Source: Mycoemilia scoparia (Eukaryota > Kickxellomycota > Kickxellomycetes > Kickxellales > Kickxellaceae). From it: a stretch of DNA of 64,000 nt. Of the stretch, positions 12,235 to 23,557 are shown one piece after another; position 1 is the stretch's first letter, and every line of letters begins with the position of its first letter. The stretch spans positions 186,001 to 250,000 of the forward strand of contig JANBPU010000007.1 of NCBI GenBank assembly GCA_027575805.1, given 5' to 3'. The position numbers were made by a program, and so were the translations under genes. Under the pieces are notes generated by a model, which worked only from the letters and a program-made list of their open reading frames with translations, made no database searches and was not told the origin of the DNA.

Positions 12235-13215
12235 ATGACTAACAGAGCCACCAACGACACCACCAAACTCTCCGAGATCAAGGCCTACGACTTTGGCCAC
12301 GCTACCGCACTTCAAGCAGCCAAGCGGGCCGGTTCCGCGGGTCTTGGGGGGCCACCTCCGCCCCAAAAGCTGGAGCCCTCTGCCCACATCGTCCCAGTTG
12401 CCCAAATCGAACAGTGTGCTCAGGATCTGGCAAGGTTCGCTGCCTTCCGCAGACGTCATTTGTCCGATCTCCCTACTTACCCGCCATCTCGCCGCCCCTC
12501 AATGGCCCCTACAGTCCATGAAAATTTGGAAGAGCATATGAGGCGCCACTCGCTCATCTCTGCCCCCTTAACCGAAAAGCCCCTGCGTCCTTCTGGACAG
12601 TTTAAGCGCGATGTGATCTACGAGAACCGCAGGAAGCCATCTACGCATACCTTCGCAGCCCAACTGGAGAAGAAGGTAGCTTTTGGCGGCCCCATGCCCA
12701 CGAAAACACGCAAATCAAAAATAGGCGGTTCTGGAGTTACCCTTCCTACCTCTGGTATCGGCAAAAAGGCCGTATTCGAGCCTACTTCCGTCCTAACCGG
12801 CTACAACCTCCAAGAGGCCAGCAGGAACAATTGCAGGAGCTCATTGGGAATGATGCCTTCCAGTGGTCATAGAAGACAAAGAACCGCTACTGGTATCGAG
12901 TGTAGCAACATGAAGCCGAATGCACCGCAAACAGCGAAACTTGGAAAACACATTCGGGTCGGCTCTCAATACCAGAACAACACGGGCGAAAGACTGATAA
13001 TCGCAGAAAAGTCTCATAGAAAAACTACATCATTGTCAGGTGCTAATGACAAGAATGTTGACCAAAGCTTCCTTGTTTACAAATCAATTGCCTATAAACG
13101 GTCGGACATTGGTGGGCCCTTGGAAAAGACCACAAAAAGCTCGTGTATAGGAGGCACTGGACTGCCACACACTGCTGCAAACACGAGCATTGGTTCCTCC
13201 CTTTCGAAGGTTTAA
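12235..13215 (+). CDS. Basic low-complexity protein, unknown function
   Basis: A single-exon gene of 326 residues from the first ATG (MTNRATNDTT). The frame is open a further 30 bases upstream, but only through a TTG. The protein is basic and Ser/Pro/Gly-rich, with no signal peptide or membrane segment. It shows several phosphorylation-type motifs such as RRPSMAP and MRRHSLI near residues 85-105, a GLGGPPPPQKLEPS turn near residue 37, and repeated KIGGSG/GIGKK-like glycine patches. No domain is recognised. It is probably largely disordered. Coding status is supported by length, third-position bias and the complete ORF, not by homology. Confidence 0.6.
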   Translation: MTNRATNDTTKLSEIKAYDFGHATALQAAKRAGSAGLGGPPPPQKLEPSAHIVPVAQIEQCAQDLARFAAFRRRHLSDLPTYPPSRRPSMAPTVHENLEEHMRRHSLISAPLTEKPLRPSGQFKRDVIYENRRKPSTHTFAAQLEKKVAFGGPMPTKTRKSKIGGSGVTLPTSGIGKKAVFEPTSVLTGYNLQEASRNNCRSSLGMMPSSGHRRQRTATGIECSNMKPNAPQTAKLGKHIRVGSQYQNNTGERLIIAEKSHRKTTSLSGANDKNVDQSFLVYKSIAYKRSDIGGPLEKTTKSSCIGGTGLPHTAANTSIGSSLSKV

Positions 13216-13847
13216 TCCTTGTACCAATAGCCCCCTGCTATTTACTTTTATTGTTTTGTATAGCATGACGGAGATTAGCAGCTGGATTTTCTCACTAATC
13301 TCCAATTTTCCTTCTTCCTTTTTTGATTTACCTCTTGTAATGGATCCTCACAATACATGAATAAGAATGATACAAATATACTTGTGACACTATTCATGCC
13401 ACATTTTAGTCCTGCTCAGTTGAATATCAGACCTGATTTTTGTGTTGACCAAAGCGTGGGAACTTATCAAAGTGCCAACAATAATGCCCTAAATTATCCT
13501 ATCGGCCCCACCGCTCCTCTTACATGCCTATTGTATTGTTCTAAGCTTGAATATTGCAATACACGCTGTGCTATCGAAGGCTAACATTGTGACCCCTGAT
13601 ACATTGGTCACAAACCCTCGTCGGAAAGAACCATGGAGTGGGGTCCACTACACCACACAGTGGGTCTCTGTCATCACAAGATCATGTGTGTAGTGGAATA
13701 GCAGTCGTTGTCTTACTCAATGAGGAGGAGGAGGGAGCTCTTGTTTTCCCTTTGCTACTTAGCCGCGATATTTGGTGATATCTGTTTTGTATACACTCTT
13801 GTGCCTTTACTTGATTTCTCTACATTTATAGCACTTTAAACCTTCAG
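13216..13847. other. Intergenic, no gene seen
   Basis: 3' flank of the preceding gene and promoter region of the IVD gene. A short GAGGAGGAGG purine tract is at about 13721. Confidence 0.5.
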
Positions 13848-15693
13848 ATGATTTCTAACTTGACTACTCGTAACGTCCTCAAAAGAGGGCTTCTTAATCT
13901 TAATACCACCACCACCACAACCACCAGCTTAAGTCGACCTTTCCAGGTATCAATTTGTTCCAGGATATACGAATAGCATATACAGAATTATATGTCCAAG
14001 ATATTATTATTATCAAAGTGTTTGTTTATATTATAAGTGTCCAAATGTCTATGTTCGCTGGCTGTTAATGTAGAGACCTAGCATACAAAGACGTTTGCTT
14101 AGCACATATAACAGGGATATTGTTGGCCTAACTAATGAACAGGCAGAGGTAAATGAAGCAAAAAATAAACATACATGGTCACATCATTGACACACCAAGG
14201 TGATATGAATCTATAAAAACATATTGTAAAATTAACTACATGTATATATATATATATATAGTTTCGCGAGGCGGTCCATGTTTTTGCCCAAAAGGAGTTG
14301 TCTTCAAGGGCCTCTAGTATAGACAAGGAGAACCAGTTTCCCATGGACATGTGGAGGAAGTTTGGCGATATGGGGCTTTTGGGCGTCACAATTCCTGGTA
14401 AGTTCAAAACAAAGCCAAAAAGGTGCACATATAAAGATTGACGTCATCAGCCACGGCAGTTTTCTGATTGACCTTGGTTATGTCAAATTAACGATCATCA
14501 ATGCGCCTTGCGCCTCCTCTATGTATGTATATATTATGTACGCCTCTGTAGAAAAGTATGGTGGATTAGGGATGGGATATTTAATGCACACCGTCATCGT
14601 CGAGGAAATATCCAGGGCTTCTGGTTCGGTTGCTCTCAGCTATGCAGCCCACTCCAACCTGTGTGTAAATCAGATCAACCGACACGGAACTGATCAGCAG
14701 AAGGAAAAGTATCTGCCAAAGCTTGTTTCTGGAGAGCACGTCGGGGCCTTGGCTATGAGTGAACCTGGGTCGGGGTCTGATGTGGTGTCGATGAGGCTGA
14801 GGGCCGATAAGAATGGCGACCATTATGTGCTCAATGGCAACAAGATGTGGATCACCAATGGTCCTGATGCTGACACCCTGGTCGTATATGCCAAAACTGA
14901 CATCAATGCCGGGCCAAAGGGCATCACCGCGTTCATCATTGAGAAGGGCTTCGATGGATTTAAAACACAGCAGAAACTTGATAAGCTTGGAATGCGTGGC
15001 TCTAATACATGCGAGTTGGTGTTTGATAACTGCAAAGTTCCAGGTACGCTGGCCAAGATCAAATGATTACATAAACACTGCACCAAAAAGAGACACATAT
15101 ACCTGTTTTTGTTGTAGGATAATTTATACCAAATATGTGCAGGAGCCCACGGCCATCATTGTGTTGTCTGCTAATTTGCCAAGCTTATATATACATATAT
15201 AGTTGAGAATGTTCTCGGTCAGGTTAACAAGGGAGTGTACGTGCTAATGTCTGGACTCGATCTCGAGAGATTGGTTCTTTCTGGCGGTCCCTTGGGGCTC
15301 ATGCAGGCAGCACTGGACTTGGCGACAGACTATGCTCATGAGCGTCAACAGTTTGGTCAGCCGGTCGCTTGTTTCCAGCTGATGCAAAGCAAGCTTGCTG
15401 ACATGTACACGAAGCTCAATGCTTCAAGAGCGTATGTGTATGCAGTCGGGCGGGCATGTGATCAGGGGAAAGTCAGCAATAAGGACTGTGCGGGGGTTAT
15501 TTTATATGCTTCGGAAAGGGCCACAGAAGTAGCACTAGACGCAATACAGTGTCTTGGGGGCAACGGCTATACTAATGACTATCCCGCTGGTCGCATATTA
15601 AGAGATGCCAAGCTTTATGAGATTGGAGCAGGAACCAACGAGATCCGCAGAATGCTCATTGGAAGGGAGCTCAACAAAGAGTTCCGTAAATAA
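13848..15693 (+). CDS. IVD1: Isovaleryl-CoA dehydrogenase, mitochondrial
   Basis: FAD-dependent acyl-CoA dehydrogenase that oxidises isovaleryl-CoA to 3-methylcrotonyl-CoA in leucine breakdown, passing electrons to ETF. Exons 13848-13946, 14074-14148, 14262-14397, 14552-15043 and 15203-15693 give 430 residues. The N terminus is a Thr/Arg-rich mitochondrial presequence ([14 protein letters not shown], then [10 protein letters not shown]). Family signatures are [42 protein letters not shown] and [15 protein letters not shown]. The glutamate in [13 protein letters not shown] sits where IVDs carry the catalytic base, which separates this protein from short-chain dehydrogenases. Exon 2 is small (75 bases); its acceptor at TGTAG was chosen to keep frame with the presequence. 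Confidence 0.94.
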
Positions 15694-16229
15694 CAAGGCT
15701 ATTTTTGTTGTGTTTCCACACAGACTAAAGTATATATATTCAATAGCTACCCCCATTGAAACAGTGTATCACACAGCATTTATAGAAAGTAGCCAGTAAT
15801 AACATATTCTATTCAAGTAAGCGGATGCATGGTCAGATGCTTTGTTTTTGTGTGTGGTAACTGGTAATATTACTTGCATCAAACCATTAAAGTTCTATAG
15901 CCATCATTTTATTGTTTAAAAAAGGAAGAAGCGCGGTTGATAAGCTGCTTGCTAAAGAATTCCTCACGCCAATAAAAAGACATACCATTATTCTCAGTGC
16001 TACTATATAAAGAAGACGACATGTATTTTGTGATATAGATTTTGCTGCGCTTGGAGACGTCTTCTTTGTGGAATACGTCCCGATATCAATGGACTACTCA
16101 GAAAAAAAATCTAAACATCAATATAGTTTTATTTCGCGTAATTCTGAGAAATCTGCTTCTTGATGAGTTTTTCCATCTCAAACAAACAGGTACATGTATT
16201 CTGCCTGCTGCTGCGCCCATTTTTGTTGC

Positions 16230-16230
<1 letters not shown>

Positions 16231-16260
<30 letters not shown>
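16231..16260. repeat. (ATT)10 microsatellite
   Basis: Ten perfect ATT units in intergenic DNA. Confidence 0.9.
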
Positions 16261-16310
16261 GTTCTTATTGACGACGATGGTGTTAGTAGCATCGTTCTAT
16301 AGAATATCGT

Positions 16311-16318
16311 TATAAATA
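16311..16318 (+). promoter_or_regulatory. Candidate TATA element (TATAAATA)
   Basis: TATAAATA lies 111 bases upstream of the ATG at 16429, a plausible core-promoter distance including leader. Confidence 0.4.
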
Positions 16319-16428
16319 GCTGATGAGTCCAGTGTTTGCTTCACCGCTTTTCTCATTTTTCGCCAATTCCGGCCCGCATTAACCTGATACTTTAAACCAT
16401 TCTATACTTTATTTTATTTTACATCCAA

Positions 16429-17756
16429 ATGGTGACCAGAATTCCAAAGTTACCTTTCCCTGAGGATGATCAGTCAAGATCCCTTATTTCTAACAGAGTC
16501 GGAAATCTAAACGGAAATAAAATTAAAAATATAATAAACAACGAGTTGGTTGAGGATGAGCACATCAATTTTTATTTTGAGCAAGTATACTTTTACTTTA
16601 GGACTGGAAATCACTCAAATACGTACTTGAGGCCCACATATATAACAATGGGAATTTTTGTATCCGGTTAGGATTCTTGAAAAGAGATATAAAGGTGCTT
16701 TTCCTTCCGTCAATTTGATAAATCCAGTCATAGCCCAGTTTCTTACTAGCATTGGTAGGCTTCACATCATCATCATCATCATCAACATAAGCCCTATTTG
16801 GCTGTATTTTTAAATGAATGATATATATCAGTGCTGCAATGTGCAAGGTAGCCATCATTTTTAAAATGTATTAATCACGACTTCTTGATTTCATTTAGAC
16901 CCAAACGACGTGGATGAAAATACGAAGCAGCTAATTAAAGATAGCAGCATTATAATCCTTCCAGTAGCTAGTAGCGCAAGCAAAGAAGGCCTTGGTCACT
17001 GGTAAGCTTGGATAGTTGGTGCTTTTGATCCTAATCCTTGAGGCTTAGCTGGTAAAACAATCCATATGTTGAATATTGCGGAAATCATGTATATTTAGGG
17101 CCATGGTGGCAATAAGACTGACGGAGACAGTTAAAGCCTATTACTATGACTCAAATTTCTTCAATGCCAGGGATACAGGCGTTCCAGATTATCAAGACCC
17201 AGAGGGCCAAGAATGCGTTAGGAATGCAAAGAAACTATGCCAAAATGCAGCACTAGTCAAGTTTGATATCCCGGATGGAGAGTCGATCACTTTCCCCATG
17301 GTTGTCATGAAGACATCCCAACAAAATAATGGTATGTTGCATTTCCGTCTAAAATGCTTTATAACCCCGACCTTTAAAGGAGCAAATGTTCATATGATAT
17401 TAAATCTGGTTATTTCAATGGTGGGTTTAGATTGCGACTGTGGCATGTTCCTAATGCTATTCACAAAGATTTTGCTTTCGGCTTTTCATAAGCTACTTGG
17501 AGAAAGAACAAATAGAGATACCCACACCATTGATGAAATAAAAGAGTATGTCGAAGAGTTCGGCGATGATTTGTGGGACCTAAGTCAAGTCAATTTGGAG
17601 CATGACGTTACTCTGTTCAGGACGCGCTTTGCAGGGTTGCTGTATCAGTACAGTGGCAATAATGATACAATAAGTTCAGAGCTTAAAAAGTGTTTGTTTT
17701 CACTTTGTTTAAGTGAAGACGACTTTTTTGATATACCAACTATTAAATTCAAATAG
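16429..17756 (+). CDS. Divergent C48 (Ulp1/SENP-like) cysteine peptidase
   Basis: Putative deconjugase for a ubiquitin-like modifier. Exons 16429-16622, 16672-16754, 16899-17001, 17099-17331 and 17431-17756 join to 312 residues. The family order is intact: a substrate-groove motif LVEDEHINFYFEQ, catalytic His in LGHWAMVAIRL, Asp in YYYDSNF, oxyanion Gln in TSQQNN and Cys in DCDCGMF. The C-terminal 85 residues (acidic, LSQVNLEHDVTLF) are not recognised. The end of exon 1 is uncertain: the donor right after FEQ gives the wrong phase, while GTACTT at 16623 keeps the frame. It lies head-to-tail with a second C48 peptidase at 18958. It resembles SENP8/NEDP1 more than SENP1, but substrate cannot be stated. 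Confidence 0.82.
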
Positions 17757-17853
17757 AAGCCAAATTTCTACATTTCATTGATTATTTTTACCACGCGATA
17801 AATTGTTTTGCATTTTAATAAAGATTTAAACATAAAAAGCCACAATATTTGAC

Positions 17854-17990
17854 TTGTAGTTTTTGAAGGCGTGCCTTTTGGTGACCCTCGATATTAGGGG
17901 CAATCTCGGCCAAATGGCCAGTTCTTCATCGAAAGGGAGCAAACAGGCTACTAGTACCCTCATATATTCCCTGAAAATCAGCCCATAGGC
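17854..17990. mobile_element. Composite of partial family A and family B elements
   Basis: The left part (TTTTTGAAGG, CCTTTTGGTGAC, GGGGCAATCTCGGCCAAATG) matches the inner left half of family A copies at 23699 and 53075. The right part (GTACCCTCATATATTCCC then TGAAAATCAGCCCATA) is the reverse complement of the sequence at 50259-50310. Confidence 0.55.
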
Positions 17991-18072
17991 TATACATTTT
18001 AGCTGGAGTCTGGCAGATTATTGGCTCTTATACAAGGTAGTCTTTTGGTACACCTTTGAAGGCGACTCTGTA

Positions 18073-18180
18073 AAATGGGTAATAATCTTTGAAGGGTGAA
18101 AGTTTGCTAGTAAAACTGGACATTCATTTGGCTGTGATTGCGCCTATAAATATTCACCCTTCAAAAATTATGATCCAAAT
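18073..18180. mobile_element. MITE-like element, family A copy 2
   Basis: Terminal inverted repeats AAATGGGTAATAATCTTTGA... and ...ACCCTTCAAAAATTATGATC bracket about 108 bp. Inverted relative to copies 3 and 4, the inner part contains the shared GCAATCACAGCCAAATGA segment. Confidence 0.7.
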
Positions 18181-18957
18181 CATTTGCTCATATTGATTGT
18201 TATTAATTTTTGGCAATTATCGTATATTGTAGTCAAGATGGGGATTTGGTCCCGAATTACGCTATCACAAAGACAACTTGGACTGTGCCACTTTCTTTGT
18301 GATGTGCATTGTGCTTGAGATGCAAGTGGGGTTATCAAGAGGAGAAAGGATAAACGGTAGTTATTGTTTGTTGTATTAGATGTATCTGCACCCATTTCGC
18401 GTGACACGTACAACTTTCCCTGTCTAAATGTCACACATCAATTCCATAGCAACAGACAAACAGCCAGTATTTCTCCACTGTCCTATGTATTACGCCAAAC
18501 GGTTCGTGTTTCTTTTGAAACCACGCAAAGGCTTGTTCTCCAGCATCCGAATCATTTTGGCTTTTCGTATATGCTCGCTCTTTCTTCTCTTTTCTTGTTA
18601 ATTTTAGGGGGCTGTCGCTGTCGTTGTTCTTGTTTAATATCTAGACTATTATACATATACACCACGAAAATACTATACTCATCAACTAGCCAAATAGTCC
18701 ACAGGCCAAGCTGGTTGCTGGCTGGGATACCTCAAATACACTCAAACGCACACGTGAGCACAGAACACACTCATTTTCAGGCACACCAAAAGTGAACGAG
18801 TTGGTCAACACCATTAGCACAGCGCATCCCCTCTCTGCTCTGCCAGCAAACATTGGTTTTATAGCACCGCATTAACATATTTGTCTATATTCTCTTTGAG
18901 ATAAATTTCTCAATTTTGTGGCATTTCTTATTGAAAGCCAAAAAAGAACCGCGAGTT

Positions 18958-20205
18958 ATGCTAGCTGACGTTGTAATTCTTGATTATGGAAATGTCGAAG
19001 TGAGAAATTCCGATTTTGAATCATTGAGAGCCGAGGGCTGGCTTACTGGTGAAATAATCAACTTTTACTTGACGTGAGTATATATATATATATATATATG
19101 TACACACAAAAATCGGCCCATGATCCGAAACTCTCAAGGCGATGATATTAAAATAAGCATATTCCCAAGCTAAACTTTATTTGAAATTTATAGGTATTTA
19201 GAGCTGAGCGAATTCAATGAGAAGAATTCGGTCGTTGTTTTCTTGGGGACATATACTGCCTATCGCATCACCAACACGAAAAGTAAGTACTATTTGGACT
19301 ACATCTACTTTTAATACTCTAAGCTATACGGATTGTGGGATATTCATCAAGCATAATGGTTTGTAGGCATCACTACTGTAGACAACATCTCAACACAGCT
19401 TTCAACAGACTTACATTCAAAGGAGGTCATAATGATTCCTCTTAACCACAGGAATCATTGGTCACTTTTGGTGTTTTGCAAGATCACAAAAACATTTTAC
19501 CACTACGATTCCATCTCAAAATACAATCGAGACTTTGCAGAACGTGCAGTGAAGCGTTTGACAAGGGCTCTTGACCCGGAGGCTGCAAAATCAGCCCAGA
19601 GTCGGTATTTCTTTAAATCGATGCAAACGCCTCAGCAAAACAACGACCATGATTGTGGAATATATGTGCTTGCCATTGCCGAGGAATTGGCTCGGCGATA
19701 CATTAATCACAGACCAAGTATTATAAGGAGCTCAAGTGCATCGTCATCTACAAGAACCACACCAGTCCTATCTACGGCTTCCTCTTCAGCATCTTCATCC
19801 CAGAGATCCTCTGGGTTTTCAACAAAATCAAATTCAGATACTAGCGGATACTCGTACAAACAACAGCAACATTCAAATCCATTTTCAAACAATTCCTTCT
19901 TCAACAAAATGTCTGATATTACTGGTCCCTCTTTTTGCTCATACTCGTCCCCATTATCTGCATTCCCATACTCAAATGACTACAATGATACAGCCTCCTC
20001 GCATCTACAGACGGCACACTATGATACAGAATCAACTAGATCTGAGGATCTTGGAGTAGATGAAGGGTCAGATAATGATCTTATAGCGGACTTCCCACGC
20101 AACTTTTGGCGCGTGACGGAGGAGGATATAGAATATCCAGTTAACATGCGGCAAAGAATGCGCCGATTAATATTAGAACTCCAAAGGCGCAAGCTTTATG
20201 GCTAA
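18958..20205 (+). CDS. NEDD8-specific protease-like C48 peptidase (NEDP1/SENP8 type)
   Basis: Probable Nedd8/Rub1-processing peptidase. Exons 18958-19073, 19194-19282 and 19367-20205 join to 347 residues. Motifs in order: WLTGEIINFYLTYLE, catalytic His in NHRNHWSLLVF, Asp in HYDSISK, Gln in TPQQNNDHDCGIY, with Cys in DCGIY. The spacing and HWSLLVF/HYDS wording match NEDP1/SENP8. Unlike the short family members, it has a Ser-rich tail of about 130 residues (RSSSASSSTRTTP onward) ending in an acidic stretch and a basic helix (MRQRMRRLILELQRRKL). It is a tandem neighbour of the more diverged peptidase at 16429. Substrate choice is inference from motif similarity. Confidence 0.85.
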
Positions 20206-20561
20206 AATAAAGACTGCTCGGGGTCTTTTATAAGTGTTGAAATACTGTTTTTTATTGTAAACATACACCTACATCACAATTTCTTGTTATTTTTTGATTT
20301 GAGTAGTACGCCTCTGATATCTGCGCTTATAAATGAGGGAGGTATGGAATCTTGCTTTTTTTTGAATTATCGTTGCTGATATAATGATGCTATAGAGCTG
20401 TTTAAAATGTCGTTTGCTCAAAATATTTATTTATATAAACCTGAATGCTGACTTATTTATAACTGACTATAAAAATGTACTGGGGTAAAAATAACCAAGA
20501 ATATGTGACTGTGTTTATAAATGTGGATATAATTTCAAACACAATACTACCATTGGTGTTA
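20206..20561. other. Convergent intergenic spacer, nothing seen
   Basis: AT-rich spacer between the 3' ends of the C48 peptidase (plus) and CASP (minus). No features. Confidence 0.5.
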
Positions 20562-23557
20562 TTACTGGGCTGGTGAGGCCATGGATAGATGGTAAAGCGT
20601 GATGAAGACAACCAGATGCAAAAAGAACGAGTAGATTATGAACGCAAAACGTCCAAATCGACTGGTAAGGACTTGGCGTGTCATCATCAATGTGGCACGG
20701 TCAAGGACATTCATTGATCGGTATCTCTGTGCTGCCTCTCGTCGATGGAATCGGTGGAATGGATTGAGCGATTCCTCGTACATATCCTTATACTTATTAG
20801 ACGTAGAGTCCATGTCAGGGCCCCTGTCGCGACCGTACCTTCCTCTTCCGTTGGATATATTTATGACAGTTGTATCTGGGATAGAGGATTCTGCTAACTG
20901 GGTATTTGAAGCAGAACGCCCTAGGGACATTATTTGGGCTCCGGACTTTGGTGGGTATGTAGTATTGTTTGAAGCATCATCGATTTCAGCGGTCTTATTT
21001 GATGTATAGTTACGTAAATACTGGGTTTCTTCATAGAGCTTGATATTGTCTCTGCGCAGCTTTTCTATCTGGTTGCGCAGATCTGCCATAGCCATTTGTT
21101 GAGTTCGCAGTTCCTAATATTACATTATAGCATGATATTCAGTTTTTGTCCATTACTATTGTTAGCAATATTCAAGTTGGTATATATTATAATGTAGTTC
21201 GTGTTTACCTCCTCTAATTCGTTGTTGCGCTGCCTGAATCTGTTTCTCTGATCGGTTATTATAGGTAGAATGTCCATGTTTGCCGGACTATCCTTTTTAT
21301 CTGCTGTCTGAGCTGCCTGTTGAACTTCCTGCCCAGAATTTACACTGCTTAGGTTATCCTCAAGTTTCCCAATAAGGCTCTTCTGTTCATCTGCCTTCTT
21401 CTTGAGCTCTTCTTGGCTATCTTTGAGCTTCTTTGATTCTTCCATTAACTCAGAAAGTCGTGCCTAAATAATTGGTTTGATGGATACAATGTTTTCAGCA
21501 TATATTTTTATTGCTTTTATAATGCTATTCACAATTTTTACACATGCCTTGGTTGTTACAAGATCGTCTTGTAGTTTCTTGTTTTGCCTAGCCAACAATT
21601 TCTCCAGAGAGTCTCCAGATGATTCTTCGTGGTTACCACTTTCGTCGTTCATTCCCCAATCTGAGTATGAGAATTCTATAGACTTTGTTAGTATAAACAG
21701 CAGAGTTAGCATATTTACACATCAATGCGCTTATTCGGCAATTTCAGTATAATAACTACCAATACAAGGCTTACTTTTAGTATGTCAAGCTCCCTCTTTA
21801 TCTCGTCATAGTTGCTGTATTTCTCTACTGCTTGTTCAAGTGTTTTAATTTGTAATTCCTGATTGCCAAAATAAAATATAAGTGTAAGCAGGGTGTGGTT
21901 AAAGACAAATACAATAGCCATGAAATTGCAGTTGGGATAACATGTATTACCTTTGAATCAATCTTGGCTACGAGTTTTTCGATCTTGGCCTTCTCTTTAT
22001 ATTCTTGGGCATCTATTTGCTGCTTCAGGGATTCTATTTCTTCAATGTGGCGTGCTATCTCATTTTCTTGGTCAGAAATCTGTTGCTGGTATTCAAGTAT
22101 TACATCGCTTGTTCCTGTTCCTTCTTTGAGAGTCTGTATTTCGTCTTTGAGCTTCCTGTTTTGGGTCTGTAGGTCGACAATTCGCCCATTTGCACGATCA
22201 AGGTCGCTCTGAAGAATGTCTTGCTCAGCCAGCTTGGCTATAATATCCTGATCTACATTGGCCATGAGGATTGATTTATCAGATACACGAAACCCCCAAT
22301 TTCACTTAAAAATAAAATAAAATCGCATATTGACTTACCCACTCGCTGCGATTGATCTAAAATTTCTGCTTGGGTACTGTCATGAGTATCACGTAGCTTT
22401 TCAAGTTGCCATTTTGCATCAGCTACTTGCTTTTGTAGGTCGCCCTCTCTATGAAATAGCTTTAAAGATTTAGTTTGGTCTGCCGCTGCACATTTTTCAA
22501 AGGAAAGGGTGTTATTAGTTGCATTACCTTTCTTTAAGATGTTGGATGAGGTTATCGCTTTCTTTTCTGATTTCCTCCTCTTTCTGGGAAACCTGGGTCT
22601 TTACTATGTCTTGGATCTAATAATCAATTCAAATTTTCCATTTAAGTATATCTACAATATCATGAGATTTGGTTCTATAGTATACGGATGTTGTTGTGTA
22701 GATTATGTACCTTGTTATTGACATTGTCAAGCTGTTGTTGTATATGATTTGCTCGGGCCTCATGTCCCATCAGTTTTTTATTCTTTGCATTGAGGACTGC
22801 GATATCTTCCTTTAGTTTCGCATTTTCTGTAGAGATAGACAAGTATTTTCCACTCTCCTTTTGCTCATCCTAAGAGAATAATTTCCAGACTTGTTAGCAA
22901 CAAGAATCAAATACCAATTCATATAGTGCTGGCTGTTGAAACGATTTGTATACCACTAGGCCCTGTATGAATGGGTGGGGATCTGGAACTTTTTGGAGCC
23001 TTTCAAACAAATCCAAGAACAACTTCTCGGAAAATTTCATCCTCTTTGTCAGGCTGTCAATTTCACTTTGATATTCTATAGGTGTGTATACATAAGAATT
23101 GTGTATAATTACCAATCTATATTTATGGTGACCATAAAGTACATTGTAGCTTTATTAAGTTACTTACCCTTGAGCAGCTTTTTAAAGTCCTTAATCTTTT
23201 GTTCATCAGATAGCCTTCGGAACTCTACTCGTCAACAATAAACTCAAAGTTAAAGACTCAAATATATAGTAGTCGCTACATCAATACTATGCGATTAACG
23301 TTATTTACCTTTTGTCTGCTCGGCCAAGTTCTTTCTGGCCTTGAGACTGTCTTTTTGGTTCTCTATTATCTCTAAGCTTCCATTGTCAAGTTCTCTAAGA
23401 AGCTGCTGAAGGCTCAGCTCTATTTCCAAGGGACTTTTCCTTATTAATATAAATTCGTAGCAACCACGGTAGTCAAGTCATCTTTATGTGAACTGTATAT
23501 TTTACCTTTCCAGGAATTGGCTGCTTGTACAACAGTGTCATCCACAGCTTGGGTCAT
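20562..23557 (-). CDS. COY1: Golgi coiled-coil membrane protein CASP/COY1
   Basis: Tail-anchored Golgi protein of the CASP family, involved in intra-Golgi retrograde tethering. Twelve exons on the minus strand: 23557-23506, 23439-23309, 23227-23168, 23075-22954, 22869-22711, 22616-22528, 22448-22339, 22252-21951, 21858-21775, 21682-21548, 21463-21209 and 21113-20562. About 683 residues result, mostly coiled coil. The N terminus has the family signature W-K...LLRELD, then FLDLFERLQKVPDPHPF. The C terminus has YEESLNPFHRFHRREAAQRY, then a membrane span FAFIIYSFFLHLVVFITLY. Two oddities: exons 1 and 2 do not join in phase with any GT donor, and the intron after exon 10 needs a GC donor. The family call rests on both ends and is firm. 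Confidence 0.9.

Larger units (their letters stand above)
15694..16428. other. Intergenic with (ATT)n microsatellite
   Basis: No gene. It contains an uninterrupted ATT repeat at 16231-16260 and a candidate TATA element at 16311 for the next gene. Confidence 0.55.
17757..18957. other. Spacer between the two C48 peptidases, with repeat elements
   Basis: No gene is supported. A partial family A element at about 17854-17925 abuts a family B end at 17932-17990, and a complete family A element lies at 18073-18180. An open frame of 143 codons at 18364 shows no gene-like features. Confidence 0.55.

Noticed and set aside
18364..18795. Plus-strand open frame of 143 codons before the second C48 gene
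   Set aside because: No splice, domain or compositional support; the region is better seen as the promoter and leader of the gene at 18958.
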